Positions 15,445 to 22,912 of a stretch of DNA of 64,000 nt are shown here, in pieces. The position numbers and the translations under genes were made by a program. The notes under the pieces were generated by a model. It saw only the letters and a program-made list of their open reading frames with translations, had not been told where the DNA came from and ran no database searches. The DNA is from Candidatus Iainarchaeum sp. (lineage in GTDB: Archaea; Iainarchaeota; Iainarchaeia; Iainarchaeales; JAGVWC01). Numbering within the stretch: position 1 is the stretch's first letter; each line of letters opens with the position of its first letter. The stretch spans positions 191,211-255,210 of the forward strand of contig JAGVWC010000010.1 of the NCBI GenBank assembly GCA_018304465.1. The letters are read 5' to 3'.

Positions 15445-15649
15445 ATTCCAACCCGTCCGGAAAATCCTCAAAAGGAGTCGCATCAGGGGAAATGACGGAA
15501 TTGAAATCCGAAGGCGGCTTCGAGCCCTTTAGCGCTTTGGAAGGGAAATCGTCCCGGGCAAAATCCTTAGGAGTATCTTTTTCCGCCTGCGAAAGACACC
15601 CGAAAAGCAGCAGCCCCATGATCAGCAAGACAAACAAAGTTTTGGACAC
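15443..15649 (-). CDS. Small lipoprotein, 68 aa
   Basis: GTG at 15649 opens MSKTLFVLLIMGLLLFGC, a signal peptide with a lipobox-like LFGC (Cys18). The mature part (about 50 residues) is hydrophilic, rich in Asp, Pro, Ser and Lys, and has no recognisable domain. A TATA-like TTTAAATTA centred about 27 nt upstream (complement of 15671-15680) supports the GTG as a leaderless start. Confidence 0.65.
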   Translation of the reverse strand: MSKTLFVLLIMGLLLFGCLSQAEKDTPKDFARDDFPSKALKGSKPPSDFNSVISPDATPFEDFPDGLE

Positions 15650-15694
15650 GGGGATATTATAAACGAAAAATAATTTAAACGGTTGTTTTCAAGA

Positions 15695-16120
15695 TCACTT
15701 TTTGGAAAAAACCGAAACTAGCACTTGGCGGGTTCTCGGACCGTCGAACTCCGCGAAAAAAATTCCTTGCCAAGTACCCAACACCAACCGGTTTTGTTCA
15801 ATTAGCACCATCACGCTCGAACCGATCAAAGAAGACTTGAGGTGCGCGTCCGAATTGCCTTCGGCGTGACGAAACTTTGAATCTTTTGGCACCAGTTTCG
15901 ATAACGCCGACAGCAAATCAAAAGAAACATCCGGATCCGCGTTTTCGTTAATCGTCACGCCGGCGGTCGAATGCGGAACGAAAACAACGACAAAACCCGA
16001 TTCGACTTTCGATTTCGAAACGGTTTCTTGAACCAGATCCGAAATATCCACCAGTTGATTCCGATCGGTTGTTTTTTGTTCGAGTTCGAAAAACACCGGA
16101 TCACTTCTTTTTGACGGCAA
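15695..16120 (-). CDS. YjbQ/UPF0047 family protein
   Basis: 141 residues. The fold signature is clear: ISDLVQETVSKSKVESG, VFVPHSTAGVTINENADPDV, then FRHAEGNSDAHLKSSLIGSS and LGTWQGIFFAEFDGPRTRQV. The His, Glu and Asn/Asp residues of these motifs form the conserved pocket. YjbQ proteins have been reported to have secondary thiamine-phosphate synthase activity; the physiological role is unsettled. The gene overlaps the end of the upstream membrane protein gene by 20 nt, implying one operon. Confidence 0.93.
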   Translation of the reverse strand: MPSKRSDPVFFELEQKTTDRNQLVDISDLVQETVSKSKVESGFVVVFVPHSTAGVTINENADPDVSFDLLSALSKLVPKDSKFRHAEGNSDAHLKSSLIGSSVMVLIEQNRLVLGTWQGIFFAEFDGPRTRQVLVSVFSKK

Positions 16121-16802
16121 CCGCTTCGGTCATCGACGGTACCGATTCCACCGAGATATCCGTCACCTTGGGCGGCAACGGCGCAAACAACACCCGAAGA
16201 AAAACAACCAGCGCCCTCAAAAAACGCAGCCCCCATTCCAAAGCCACCACGAAAAGAATGAACTGAAACGTCTGGCGCAAAAAAGCAGGCAGTTCCAGCA
16301 AACGCGACGCGCTGTCATTTAACACCACGACCGACGGATTCGCGAGAAACACCGACAACACCACGAGCGGAAACAACTTCGACAGTTCGCGCGCCAAGTC
16401 CTCGTTGTAATACGACGAGATTCGAATCGAGGAAACCAGGGAAATCGACGTGACCAGCACCAAATCCAAACGCGTGCCCGATGACAAAAACAACAACATG
16501 ACGGCAAAAACCACGAAAAAAACAAAAACCAACAGCGGATAAACGACCGCGTATTCGACAAAATACCAGAACGCGTCTTTTAGCTTTCCGACAAAACCTT
16601 CATACCGAAACTTCGTGGTGTTAAACCGAAAAAAATCCCGCCGAGAGACAAACCGATAAAAATTCCAGATCAGCACCGCGTACAACGTGATGAAAACAAT
16701 GAAACTGAACACCGGAAGCAAGTTGTCGAAAAAACCTTCTGAAATCCACTCGGAAACACCAGAATTCGCGACCGTCGACAAGGAATCCAACGACAAATCC
16801 AT
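16101..16802 (-). CDS. Multi-pass membrane protein, 233 aa
   Basis: Four or five hydrophobic segments: about 27-48 (LLPVFSFIVFITLYAVLIW), 85-108 (VVYPLLVFVFFVVFAVMLLF), 115-130, 145-160 and 180-200. A charged loop (SRRDFFRFNTTKFRYEGF) follows the first helix. I do not recognise the family; its layout resembles DPANN hypothetical membrane proteins. It is translationally linked to the YjbQ gene by a 20-nt overlap. Confidence 0.65.
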   Translation of the reverse strand: MDLSLDSLSTVANSGVSEWISEGFFDNLLPVFSFIVFITLYAVLIWNFYRFVSRRDFFRFNTTKFRYEGFVGKLKDAFWYFVEYAVVYPLLVFVFFVVFAVMLLFLSSGTRLDLVLVTSISLVSSIRISSYYNEDLARELSKLFPLVVLSVFLANPSVVVLNDSASRLLELPAFLRQTFQFILFVVALEWGLRFLRALVVFLRVLFAPLPPKVTDISVESVPSMTEAVAVKKK

Positions 16803-16842
16803 TGCAATATTTATCGCAAAACGGGGATATAAAGGTTTTGAT

Positions 16843-17472
16843 CTACACGAGCAAACCCGAAAGCTGTAACCCGTTGATCACAAACTGCACTGAAAGCGCC
16901 ATTAACAACATCCCCATGATCCGGGTAATGACCTTTAAGCCCGTGACTCCAAGCCAGCGGGAAATCTTTTCGGATTGAAGCAACAGAAAATAGCTTAACA
17001 AAAAAGCGATGATAATCGCGACAAAAAACAACATATAATCAAAAATTCCCGTAGCCCGCGAAAACAACACGATTCCCGTCGTAATCGCACCCGGACCCGT
17101 AATCAGCGGAATTGCCAGCGGCGTAATCGTCACGTTTTCGCGTTCTTCCGCTTCTTCCTGCTCGCCTTGCGTGATCTCGGTTCGCGTCTTGTATCCGAAC
17201 AACATTTCAAGCGAAATCAAAAAAAGCAAAATTCCGCCCGCAATCTTAAACGAGGAAAACTCGATGTTAAGATACGTGAAAAGAAAATTTCCGAACAAAC
17301 AAAAAAAAACAAACGCGACAAAACCGATGATGTGCGCTTTTCGAGCCGTTTTGATTCTGTTTTTATGCGAAAAATTACGCGTAAACGACAAAAACAACGG
17401 AATGTTGGCAAACGGATCCAAAATGAAAAAAACCGAAGTCAGCACCAAAACGAAAAAAGACAAGTCCGCCAT
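16843..17472 (-). CDS. MarC-family integral membrane protein
   Basis: 209 residues from the ATG at 17472, supported by a TATA-like element centred 28 nt upstream. Six helices with two inverted halves are visible: the first has FILDPFANIPLFLSFT, the second ITPLAIPLITGPGAITTGIVL. The paired DP-x-x-NIP and PLITGPG motifs are typical of the MarC (UPF0056) family, whose transport function is not established. The central cytoplasmic loop is acidic (GEQEEAEEREN). The track ORF adds six residues. Confidence 0.92.
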   Translation of the reverse strand: MADLSFFVLVLTSVFFILDPFANIPLFLSFTRNFSHKNRIKTARKAHIIGFVAFVFFCLFGNFLFTYLNIEFSSFKIAGGILLFLISLEMLFGYKTRTEITQGEQEEAEERENVTITPLAIPLITGPGAITTGIVLFSRATGIFDYMLFFVAIIIAFLLSYFLLLQSEKISRWLGVTGLKVITRIMGMLLMALSVQFVINGLQLSGLLV

Positions 17473-17495
17473 ACGACACCAAAAAGGCAAAAAGA

Positions 17496-17504
17496 ATATT
17501 TAAA
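17496..17504. promoter_or_regulatory. Shared bidirectional TATA-like element
   Basis: ATATTTAAA reads as a TATA-like box on both strands. Its centre is 28 nt from the marC start (17472) and 27 nt from the ATG at 17527 on the other strand. One element could therefore serve two leaderless transcripts. Confidence 0.45.
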
Positions 17505-17526
17505 ACCATGGTAAACCTAGCCGTTG

Positions 17527-17847
17527 ATGCTTTCGCTTCCATTCGGATGCAACACAGGTCCCCGGATATACGACGAATCGCTTGAGACCAAAAACACAAC
17601 ACACGACGCGATTTCAAACGACTGTCCCGCACGACTCAACGACGAACCCGAACCAAACGACTCGACTTTTTCTTTCGGCAATTTTTCACCCTCCGCCTTT
17701 TTTCAGACGGGAAGAAAAAGTACAAAAGAAAAGGCTATTGAAAAAAAAAGCAAATCCGAAAACAACCGCGTTATACAAATCGCTCTTCACACCCCCCGCC
17801 CGGCAAAAAACACCCAAAAAAAACCCCGAATTCCCGGAAAAGTATAA
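17527..17847 (+). CDS. Possible hypothetical protein in the marC-lipoprotein gap
   Basis: Between marC and the next lipoprotein gene about 360 nt hold only this frame, 106 residues beginning MLSLPFGCNTGPRIYDESLE and ending in a Lys/Pro-rich tail. Composition is hydrophilic and low in complexity after residue 65. The only support is the TATA-like element 27 nt upstream. There is no recognisable domain. It may be a chance frame in A/C-rich DNA. Confidence 0.3.
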   Translation: MLSLPFGCNTGPRIYDESLETKNTTHDAISNDCPARLNDEPEPNDSTFSFGNFSPSAFFQTGRKSTKEKAIEKKSKSENNRVIQIALHTPRPAKNTQKKPRIPGKV

Positions 17848-17867
17848 AAACAAGCGAGTAGAATTAT

Positions 17868-18716
17868 TTGCATATGAGAAAAATTCTCGTTCTGGCGGGA
17901 TTAACGCTCCTTGTTCTTTTCGGTTGCGTTCAACCCCCCGTAGCGGGTCCCAATGACAACAGCGGATTAAACGACTCCCCCGCATACATCGATCCGACCA
18001 TGTTCGACCCCAACCGCGATCCCCAGTTGAACGCGCCGAATCCCAACCTCGGGGGTCTCCCAAGCTGCGATACGATCATGAGCGCGCAAGACCGCGAAGC
18101 CTGTTACGTACGGTTTGCCATGGACAATCTCGAACCCCAATGGTGCCAAAACCTCTGGCAACAAATCAATGATTGCTATTCCGGTGTCGCCTACCTGAAA
18201 AAAGACATTTCTCTATGCGCTCACGTCAAAAACAGCGTGGACGCCAAAGACATGTGCATTTTCGGAGTCGCAGACCAACTCCAAAACCCGTCGTTATGCG
18301 ACTCCGTTCAAACTGAATCCATTAAGCGCGAATGCGTTTCCCAAAGCGCACCCCAAGCCGATCCGATCGCGCCCGAATCCCCAAGCCCCGTAACCGATCC
18401 AAACGATTGCCCCGCCAAACCCACGCAATTGGAAAAAGACACGTGCTATTGGGGACAAGGCCTACAAAATCCGGATCTTTCCACGTGCGAAAAAATCGTG
18501 AACCAAGATCTTCGAGAAGGATGCTATCTTGCAACCGCGGTTGCCCTAAAAGACGAAACGATTTGCGACAAAATGACCACCGAACGAGACCGCTGGGGAA
18601 AAAGTCAATGCTATTTCGACGTGGCGATAGCCAAACAAGACCCCTCAGTCTGCGCACTGGCACCCACCACGCCCGACGCGATCGAAACCTGCCAAGTATT
18701 CGCAAACCCGCAATGA
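17868..18716 (+). CDS. Lipoprotein with Cys-pair repeats
   Basis: 282 residues; translation may begin at 17868 (MHMRK) or 17874 (MRKIL). The signal peptide ILVLAGLTLLVLFGC gives a lipobox LFGC. The mature protein carries repeated units of roughly 25-30 residues with the pattern C-x(8-12)-R/K-x-x-C-Y/F-x(4)-A, then D-x-x-L/V-C (for example QDREACYVRFA and KDMCIFGVADQ, NPSLC). Each unit probably forms a disulfide-linked helical hairpin outside the membrane. A partial protein with the same repeat lies at the right edge of the window. Confidence 0.8.
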   Translation: MHMRKILVLAGLTLLVLFGCVQPPVAGPNDNSGLNDSPAYIDPTMFDPNRDPQLNAPNPNLGGLPSCDTIMSAQDREACYVRFAMDNLEPQWCQNLWQQINDCYSGVAYLKKDISLCAHVKNSVDAKDMCIFGVADQLQNPSLCDSVQTESIKRECVSQSAPQADPIAPESPSPVTDPNDCPAKPTQLEKDTCYWGQGLQNPDLSTCEKIVNQDLREGCYLATAVALKDETICDKMTTERDRWGKSQCYFDVAIAKQDPSVCALAPTTPDAIETCQVFANPQ

Positions 18717-18717
18717 A

Positions 18718-19551
18718 TCACGCCAACGGATCCAACACGGCCGCATGATAGTAATCGCGAAACAACTTCTGCACCCGTTTTGTTTTTTCGAACGGACCTG
18801 CGAAAACCACGTCATCCACCTGCCGAACCGGCAACGCATTAAACAACGTGCTAGAAATAAAAACCTCGTCAAAACACCCGATTTTTTTCAAAGGCAAATC
18901 CCGCGCCACCAGTTCGAAATGCGGTGCGCACACTTTAAGCAAAATTTTTTTCGTGACCCCTTCCAACACTTTTTCTTTTGGCGGAAAAAACAATTTGTTT
19001 CCCTTAAAAGCAAACACGTTGCTTCGAGTTCCCTCGCGCACGTTTCCATCCGCATCGACCAATAACGCTTCCAACGCCCCGGCTTTTGTTGCCGCGCGCA
19101 ACGCCACAAAACCCAGCAACAAATCCTTGGTTTTCGCGTTCGGAAAAAGCCGCTCGCCGGAAAAAGAAATCGTTTTCACGCCTTGCGAATAAAACTTCTT
19201 CGGATAAAACGTCACTCCCGCCAACGGAAACACGAACAACTTCGGATCCTTGTTGGCGTCGGCGTCGCCGATCAAAAGCACGCGCAAAAAAGCGTCGATT
19301 AAGGAATTCGCTTCCACCACTTTTTCGATCCACGAAACGACCGCGGCTTTGGAAAACGAATGACCCAATCCAATGACTTTGGCGGAATCAAACAACCGGT
19401 CCACGTGATACTCGGAAAAAAACACTTTTCCCGACACCACTTTAAGCGACTCGTACACGCAAAAATCGAAAAAATATGCCTTGTCCGAAACCGGCAACAC
19501 CGCTTCGGATTCCGCAATCAAACGACCGTTTAGAAGAACCTTCATATCCAT
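18718..19551 (-). CDS. Class IV aminotransferase (branched-chain aminotransferase-like)
   Basis: 277 residues, PLP-dependent fold type IV. LPVSDKAYFFDFCVYESLKV near the N-terminus carries the conserved DR/D-x-x-F region. The Schiff-base lysine is likely in NAKTKDLLLGFVAL (around residue 142), and the phosphate-binding segment is DADGNVREGTRSNVFAF. The EGTRSNVF motif is shared by branched-chain, D-amino-acid aminotransferases and 4-amino-4-deoxychorismate lyases. The substrate cannot be decided here. Single gene, convergent with the Cys-repeat lipoprotein gene. Confidence 0.88.
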   Translation of the reverse strand: MDMKVLLNGRLIAESEAVLPVSDKAYFFDFCVYESLKVVSGKVFFSEYHVDRLFDSAKVIGLGHSFSKAAVVSWIEKVVEANSLIDAFLRVLLIGDADANKDPKLFVFPLAGVTFYPKKFYSQGVKTISFSGERLFPNAKTKDLLLGFVALRAATKAGALEALLVDADGNVREGTRSNVFAFKGNKLFFPPKEKVLEGVTKKILLKVCAPHFELVARDLPLKKIGCFDEVFISSTLFNALPVRQVDDVVFAGPFEKTKRVQKLFRDYYHAAVLDPLA

Positions 19552-19592
19552 TCACTTAAACTCGAACAGAATAAAAGAAAACCGTGGACCCC

Positions 19593-20453
19593 TCAGTTAT
19601 TGGTGGGAAAACGCGTTTTCCGAACCTGGACCGGCGCGGGAACAACCCATTTTTCGCGGATACGACGCACGGATTCACGGCGAAAACGCGGTTCGGCTCC
19701 ATGCCGGTCACGAAACTGGTCAATAATCCAAATCCGCGTGATCCGATCCCCCTTCACGTTCGCGATAATATTAGAGGGAATAAAATCAGGCGTCGGATAT
19801 TCCAGCCCCGCTTGCGTGAACAAATGAATCCACTGGTTACTGCCAAGCGAAATCTGCCGGCCTAACGCCGAAATCGCAACCTTAACCGCCTCGAAGTGAG
19901 AAGGCGTCAACTTGTCCGCGACCACGAGGCGTTCACCCGACAAATCGCGCATCACCAAAAAAGGACCTTTGATCGTGATGGCTTCCGGAATCCGAATTTC
20001 AAAATCCGCTTTGGGAAGACGACCCGTACTGGACAAGTATTTCATCATCAAATTAAGGCTATACAAAGTACGCGCCTGGTTTTGCGGATTGCTTCGAGCG
20101 CCTTTCTTGAATTTTTTCACGGCAAGCGAATTCCATTTGATTCCGCTGGAAGAAACAAACGGTTCTTTTGGAACAAATCTTCGCACTTCTCCTTCCCCGC
20201 GACCGCCAAGTCGCGGTAAACGGGAAAAAAATCGAGTCGTAAAAAAACCAGGAAAATCTTGCTCTAATGTTTGCCGGTTCTTGACCCAACGCGCTTCCCG
20301 GCCCACCCAATCCGCCGCCGGAACAGGCGCCAAACCCCGACCCAATCGAGAACCCAAACCTTTCGGACGCCGGTTTTGGATTGCCGCACGCACTTCTTTT
20401 GGTCGACGATGCCACGGCGCCGGCTTTGCATGGGAATCGTATCGTTTACGCAT
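19593..20453 (-). CDS. Hypothetical protein, remotely kinase-like
   Basis: 286 residues. The N-terminal 95 residues are Arg/Pro-rich and look disordered. From about residue 105 a kinase-like layout may exist: LAVKKFKKG (VAIK-like strand with Lys), FLVMRDLSGERLVVADKL (hinge-like), FIPSNIIANVKGD and IWIIDQFRD in place of the catalytic Asn and DFG. The motifs are incomplete, so a pseudokinase or aminoglycoside-phosphotransferase-like fold is only a suggestion. It overlaps the end of the HEPN-motif gene by 8 nt, so the pair is one operon. Confidence 0.5.
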   Translation of the reverse strand: MRKRYDSHAKPAPWHRRPKEVRAAIQNRRPKGLGSRLGRGLAPVPAADWVGREARWVKNRQTLEQDFPGFFTTRFFSRLPRLGGRGEGEVRRFVPKEPFVSSSGIKWNSLAVKKFKKGARSNPQNQARTLYSLNLMMKYLSSTGRLPKADFEIRIPEAITIKGPFLVMRDLSGERLVVADKLTPSHFEAVKVAISALGRQISLGSNQWIHLFTQAGLEYPTPDFIPSNIIANVKGDRITRIWIIDQFRDRHGAEPRFRRESVRRIREKWVVPAPVQVRKTRFPTNN

Positions 20454-21129
20454 GTTCCAACGCCTTCCGCTGTTCGTCCAAAATCATGTCCAACGCATCC
20501 AAAAGTTTCAGAATCTGGTCGCGTCGGTTGATTGCGGTTTCAAAATCAAGATCCAATTCCAGTTTCTTGTTCACGTGCACGATCAGGTTTCGAAGCGAAC
20601 TGGCCGCCTTCAAATCCTCCTTGAAATCGCTTCGCGAGGAATACAACGATTGAAGCGAAAACAACACGGGGTCATCGACTAAAACGCGGATATAATCATT
20701 CAAGTGTTTTTCGTTCAGTTCCCTCACCGGGTTATGCGACCATTCCTGCACCCGATACAACCGGGATTCAAGTTCGGTTAACAACACGAAAAAAATAATG
20801 CGCAGCGGGCGCTTTAATACCATATGGCGCTTCACGATTCTTGCATCCGGCAACACTAAACAATCCGAATCCGAAAACAAGGTCAGCGCGTCCCACACGG
20901 GAAGCGAATCCGGCACGTTCATGCATCGGTCTTTGGGATGCGAATGACCCGGTTTTGCGACCAACGACACGGGAAGAACCGAAGACATATTGCTTAAAAA
21001 AACCTTGAACTCGGGTCCGCGCATGAAACATACCAGTGAACCAAAACACGTAAAAAAACCACCTAACCCTAAAAAAAGGAAAAACGACCCGGGCCCCACA
21101 GGCAAATACAGCGCTGACGAAAAAAACAT
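20446..21129 (-). CDS. Protein with HEPN-type RNLIVH motif
   Basis: 227 residues. The first about 40 residues are hydrophobic and could be a membrane segment or an over-extended start; M36 (21024) is an alternative. The C-terminal helical part holds AASSLRNLIVHVNKKLELD, matching the RX4-6H motif of HEPN nucleases, followed by a long helix. HEPN domains are often RNases in toxin or defence pairs, but also act as helical scaffolds. The downstream kinase-like gene overlaps by 8 nt. A TATA-like element near 21160 on the complement suits the long start. Confidence 0.5.
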   Translation of the reverse strand: MFFSSALYLPVGPGSFFLFLGLGGFFTCFGSLVCFMRGPEFKVFLSNMSSVLPVSLVAKPGHSHPKDRCMNVPDSLPVWDALTLFSDSDCLVLPDARIVKRHMVLKRPLRIIFFVLLTELESRLYRVQEWSHNPVRELNEKHLNDYIRVLVDDPVLFSLQSLYSSRSDFKEDLKAASSLRNLIVHVNKKLELDLDFETAINRRDQILKLLDALDMILDEQRKALEHA

Positions 21130-21170
21130 CTTTTTTTAAAGGTATGAATTTCATACTTATATGTGGTTCA

Positions 21171-21428
21171 GTGAGTGAAGTAGCAATTACAACCATTTCA
21201 GAACGCGGACAAGTCGTCATACCCAAAGAAATCCGAGATGAACTGGGCCTGACTAAAAATTCAGGAGTTGCAATGAAAACCGTGGACGGAAAGCTGGTGG
21301 TGACAAAAATAAAACTTTCAGACAAAGATTTCGAACTAAAAGAATCTTTCATTAAAAAAATGAAGAAACGAGAAAAAACAAAAGGAATTCCGATAGATAG
21401 CTTCGCCAAACGCTATGGACTTGAATAA
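21171..21428 (+). CDS. AbrB-type antitoxin
   Basis: 85 residues from GTG at 21171; the ATG at 21144 in the track is an alternative that adds nine residues. The swapped-hairpin domain is textbook (ITTISERGQVVIPKEIRDEL), and the C-terminal KKMKKREKTKGIPIDSFAKRYG segment probably contacts the toxin. The next gene starts at the base after its stop codon, so the two are translationally coupled. It should act as both DNA-binding repressor and toxin neutraliser. Confidence 0.85.
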   Translation: MSEVAITTISERGQVVIPKEIRDELGLTKNSGVAMKTVDGKLVVTKIKLSDKDFELKESFIKKMKKREKTKGIPIDSFAKRYGLE

Positions 21429-21701
21429 ATGTATCGCCTCATTGTTTTACCCGTAGTTGATCGAATATTTAAAAAACTGGCAAAAAAAGACCCCAATCAG
21501 CTTCGTGCAGTCGACAAAAAAATAAAACAAATATTACAAAACCCACCGCTTGGAAAGCCGCTTCACTTTCCGTTACAAAACATGCGCCGGGCCCATATTC
21601 AAAAGTCATTTGTTTTACTTTACGATATTCAAGAAAAAGAAAAAACAATCACGATTCGAGATTATGACCATCACGATAACGTGTATAAAAATAAGAATTA
21701 G
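21429..21701 (+). CDS. RelE/ParE-superfamily toxin
   Basis: 90 residues: MYRLIVLPVVDRIFKKLAKK, the N-terminal strand and helix; then a Pro-rich turn NPPLGKPLHFPL; the strand AHIQKSFVLLYDIQEKEKTITI; and the C-terminal IRDYDHHDNVY. Length and order match RelE-type ribosome-dependent mRNA interferases. It directly follows the AbrB gene; an AbrB/RelE pairing is less usual than RelB/RelE. Its last two bases overlap the 3' end of the convergent tRNA-Thr gene. Confidence 0.88.
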   Translation: MYRLIVLPVVDRIFKKLAKKDPNQLRAVDKKIKQILQNPPLGKPLHFPLQNMRRAHIQKSFVLLYDIQEKEKTITIRDYDHHDNVYKNKN

Positions 21702-21771
21702 CCTCCGGTGGGATTTGAACCCACGACCCCATGCTTACGAAGCACGTATTCTGCCGCTGAACTACGGAGGC
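21700..21771 (-). tRNA. tRNA-Thr(CGT)
   Basis: A 72-nt cloverleaf on the minus strand with acceptor GCCTCCG/CGGAGGC and discriminator T. The anticodon stem CGTGC/GCATG encloses TTCGTAA, anticodon CGT. The T arm is GTGGG-TTCAAAT-CCCAC. No intron. The 3' end overlaps the stop of the RelE-type toxin gene by 2 nt, suggesting that the toxin-antitoxin pair arrived at this tRNA. Confidence 0.95.
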
Positions 21772-21865
21772 CGAAAAAAGCTGTTTTTACCATTTAAACG
21801 ATTACGTTTGTAACAAAACTGCACGCTAAATCGTTAAAAAAACCACCGGTTTTAACGAATCGATT

Positions 21866-22831
21866 TTATCGCAAAAACCGCCGAAAACGCCCAAAATCCT
21901 TGGGATACTCTTCGCACAATTTTTGCAATTCCCGGTCCCGCACAAAAACAAAGGGTTTGTCCTTGTAAAAATTCCAATAATCCGAAAGCAGTCCTTTGCG
22001 CCCAAGGTAATGCAACGTCAAGCCCTGCGCAATGTCATGCGAAAACATTTCCCCTACTTCGTGCTCGGCAATCGCCCGCCGAAACCGCGCTGGAAGCACA
22101 GCCGGATCCGAATTCAGCCACAATACCCCGTGAATATACTTTCCCAACGCCGGCAGCTTGGCGCCTTCTTTTGGCGGAAGCGATTTCGAATCCACCAAAT
22201 ACACCGGCACTCCCCGATGCAAAAAAACCTGGCGACCCGCGTTTCGGTTTTTTTCGATTTCCGAAATCGGAACCGGCTCCGGACTCGATTCAAGATAAAA
22301 AAGCTCCGGACGCGTCACCCGCTTTGCGTTCTCGGGAAAAAACCGATCCAACAAACCCGCCAGGTAACGAAACCCTTTTCGCTTGACGAGTTCGACCGCG
22401 GCGGCTTCGCGCACACTGCGATGCGAATCAAACACCGCGTGCTCAATCGTCCGAAGTGGAACACGCGTGGGTGAACGCGTCAAATACCGGATCAGTTCAA
22501 AACGGTTTTGATGAACATCGTCGGTTCGAACCCGCTCGGATAACAATTTGGAATAACCCCGCGGACGCACCAAGGACAACACATCATAGGCGTGAGATCG
22601 CCAATCCGAATCCGGACTATTCGCGGCCCGAAACAACGCCCGTGTCACATCGTTTCTCCGCGCGATTTTCAAATAACGGGCGGTCGAAGCCTCGGACAAA
22701 TAACGGTCAAAAAAAAGTTTTTTCAACGCGACCCGTTGCCGGACGTTTCGGATTCCCCCAAAAATATCCGAATGATCCGAAAACACCTGTTTGGCGGAAG
22801 GTTTTCGAAAATGCCAATGAAGCTGCGCCAT
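21866..22831 (-). CDS. Hypothetical protein with helical-repeat-like N-terminus
   Basis: 321 residues from ATG at 22831, chosen because CTTTAAATAC lies 28-29 nt upstream; the track ORF begins at 22885 within that promoter. The N-terminal half has repeated helical pairs with PDSDWRSHAYDVLSLV and DSHRSVREAAAVELVKR, resembling HEAT/PBS repeats. The C-terminal part contains RRAIAEHEVGEMFSHDI, where H-E-x-x-E/H residues could bind metal, but no complete protease motif is present. No family recognised. Confidence 0.55.
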   Translation of the reverse strand: MAQLHWHFRKPSAKQVFSDHSDIFGGIRNVRQRVALKKLFFDRYLSEASTARYLKIARRNDVTRALFRAANSPDSDWRSHAYDVLSLVRPRGYSKLLSERVRTDDVHQNRFELIRYLTRSPTRVPLRTIEHAVFDSHRSVREAAAVELVKRKGFRYLAGLLDRFFPENAKRVTRPELFYLESSPEPVPISEIEKNRNAGRQVFLHRGVPVYLVDSKSLPPKEGAKLPALGKYIHGVLWLNSDPAVLPARFRRAIAEHEVGEMFSHDIAQGLTLHYLGRKGLLSDYWNFYKDKPFVFVRDRELQKLCEEYPKDFGRFRRFLR

Positions 22832-22912
22832 TCCAAAAAAAGGGTTTTCCATTGTATTTAAAGCCTTACTTTGCACAAAAATCATTAGTATAACAAAAAA
22901 AATGGGTCCGGA

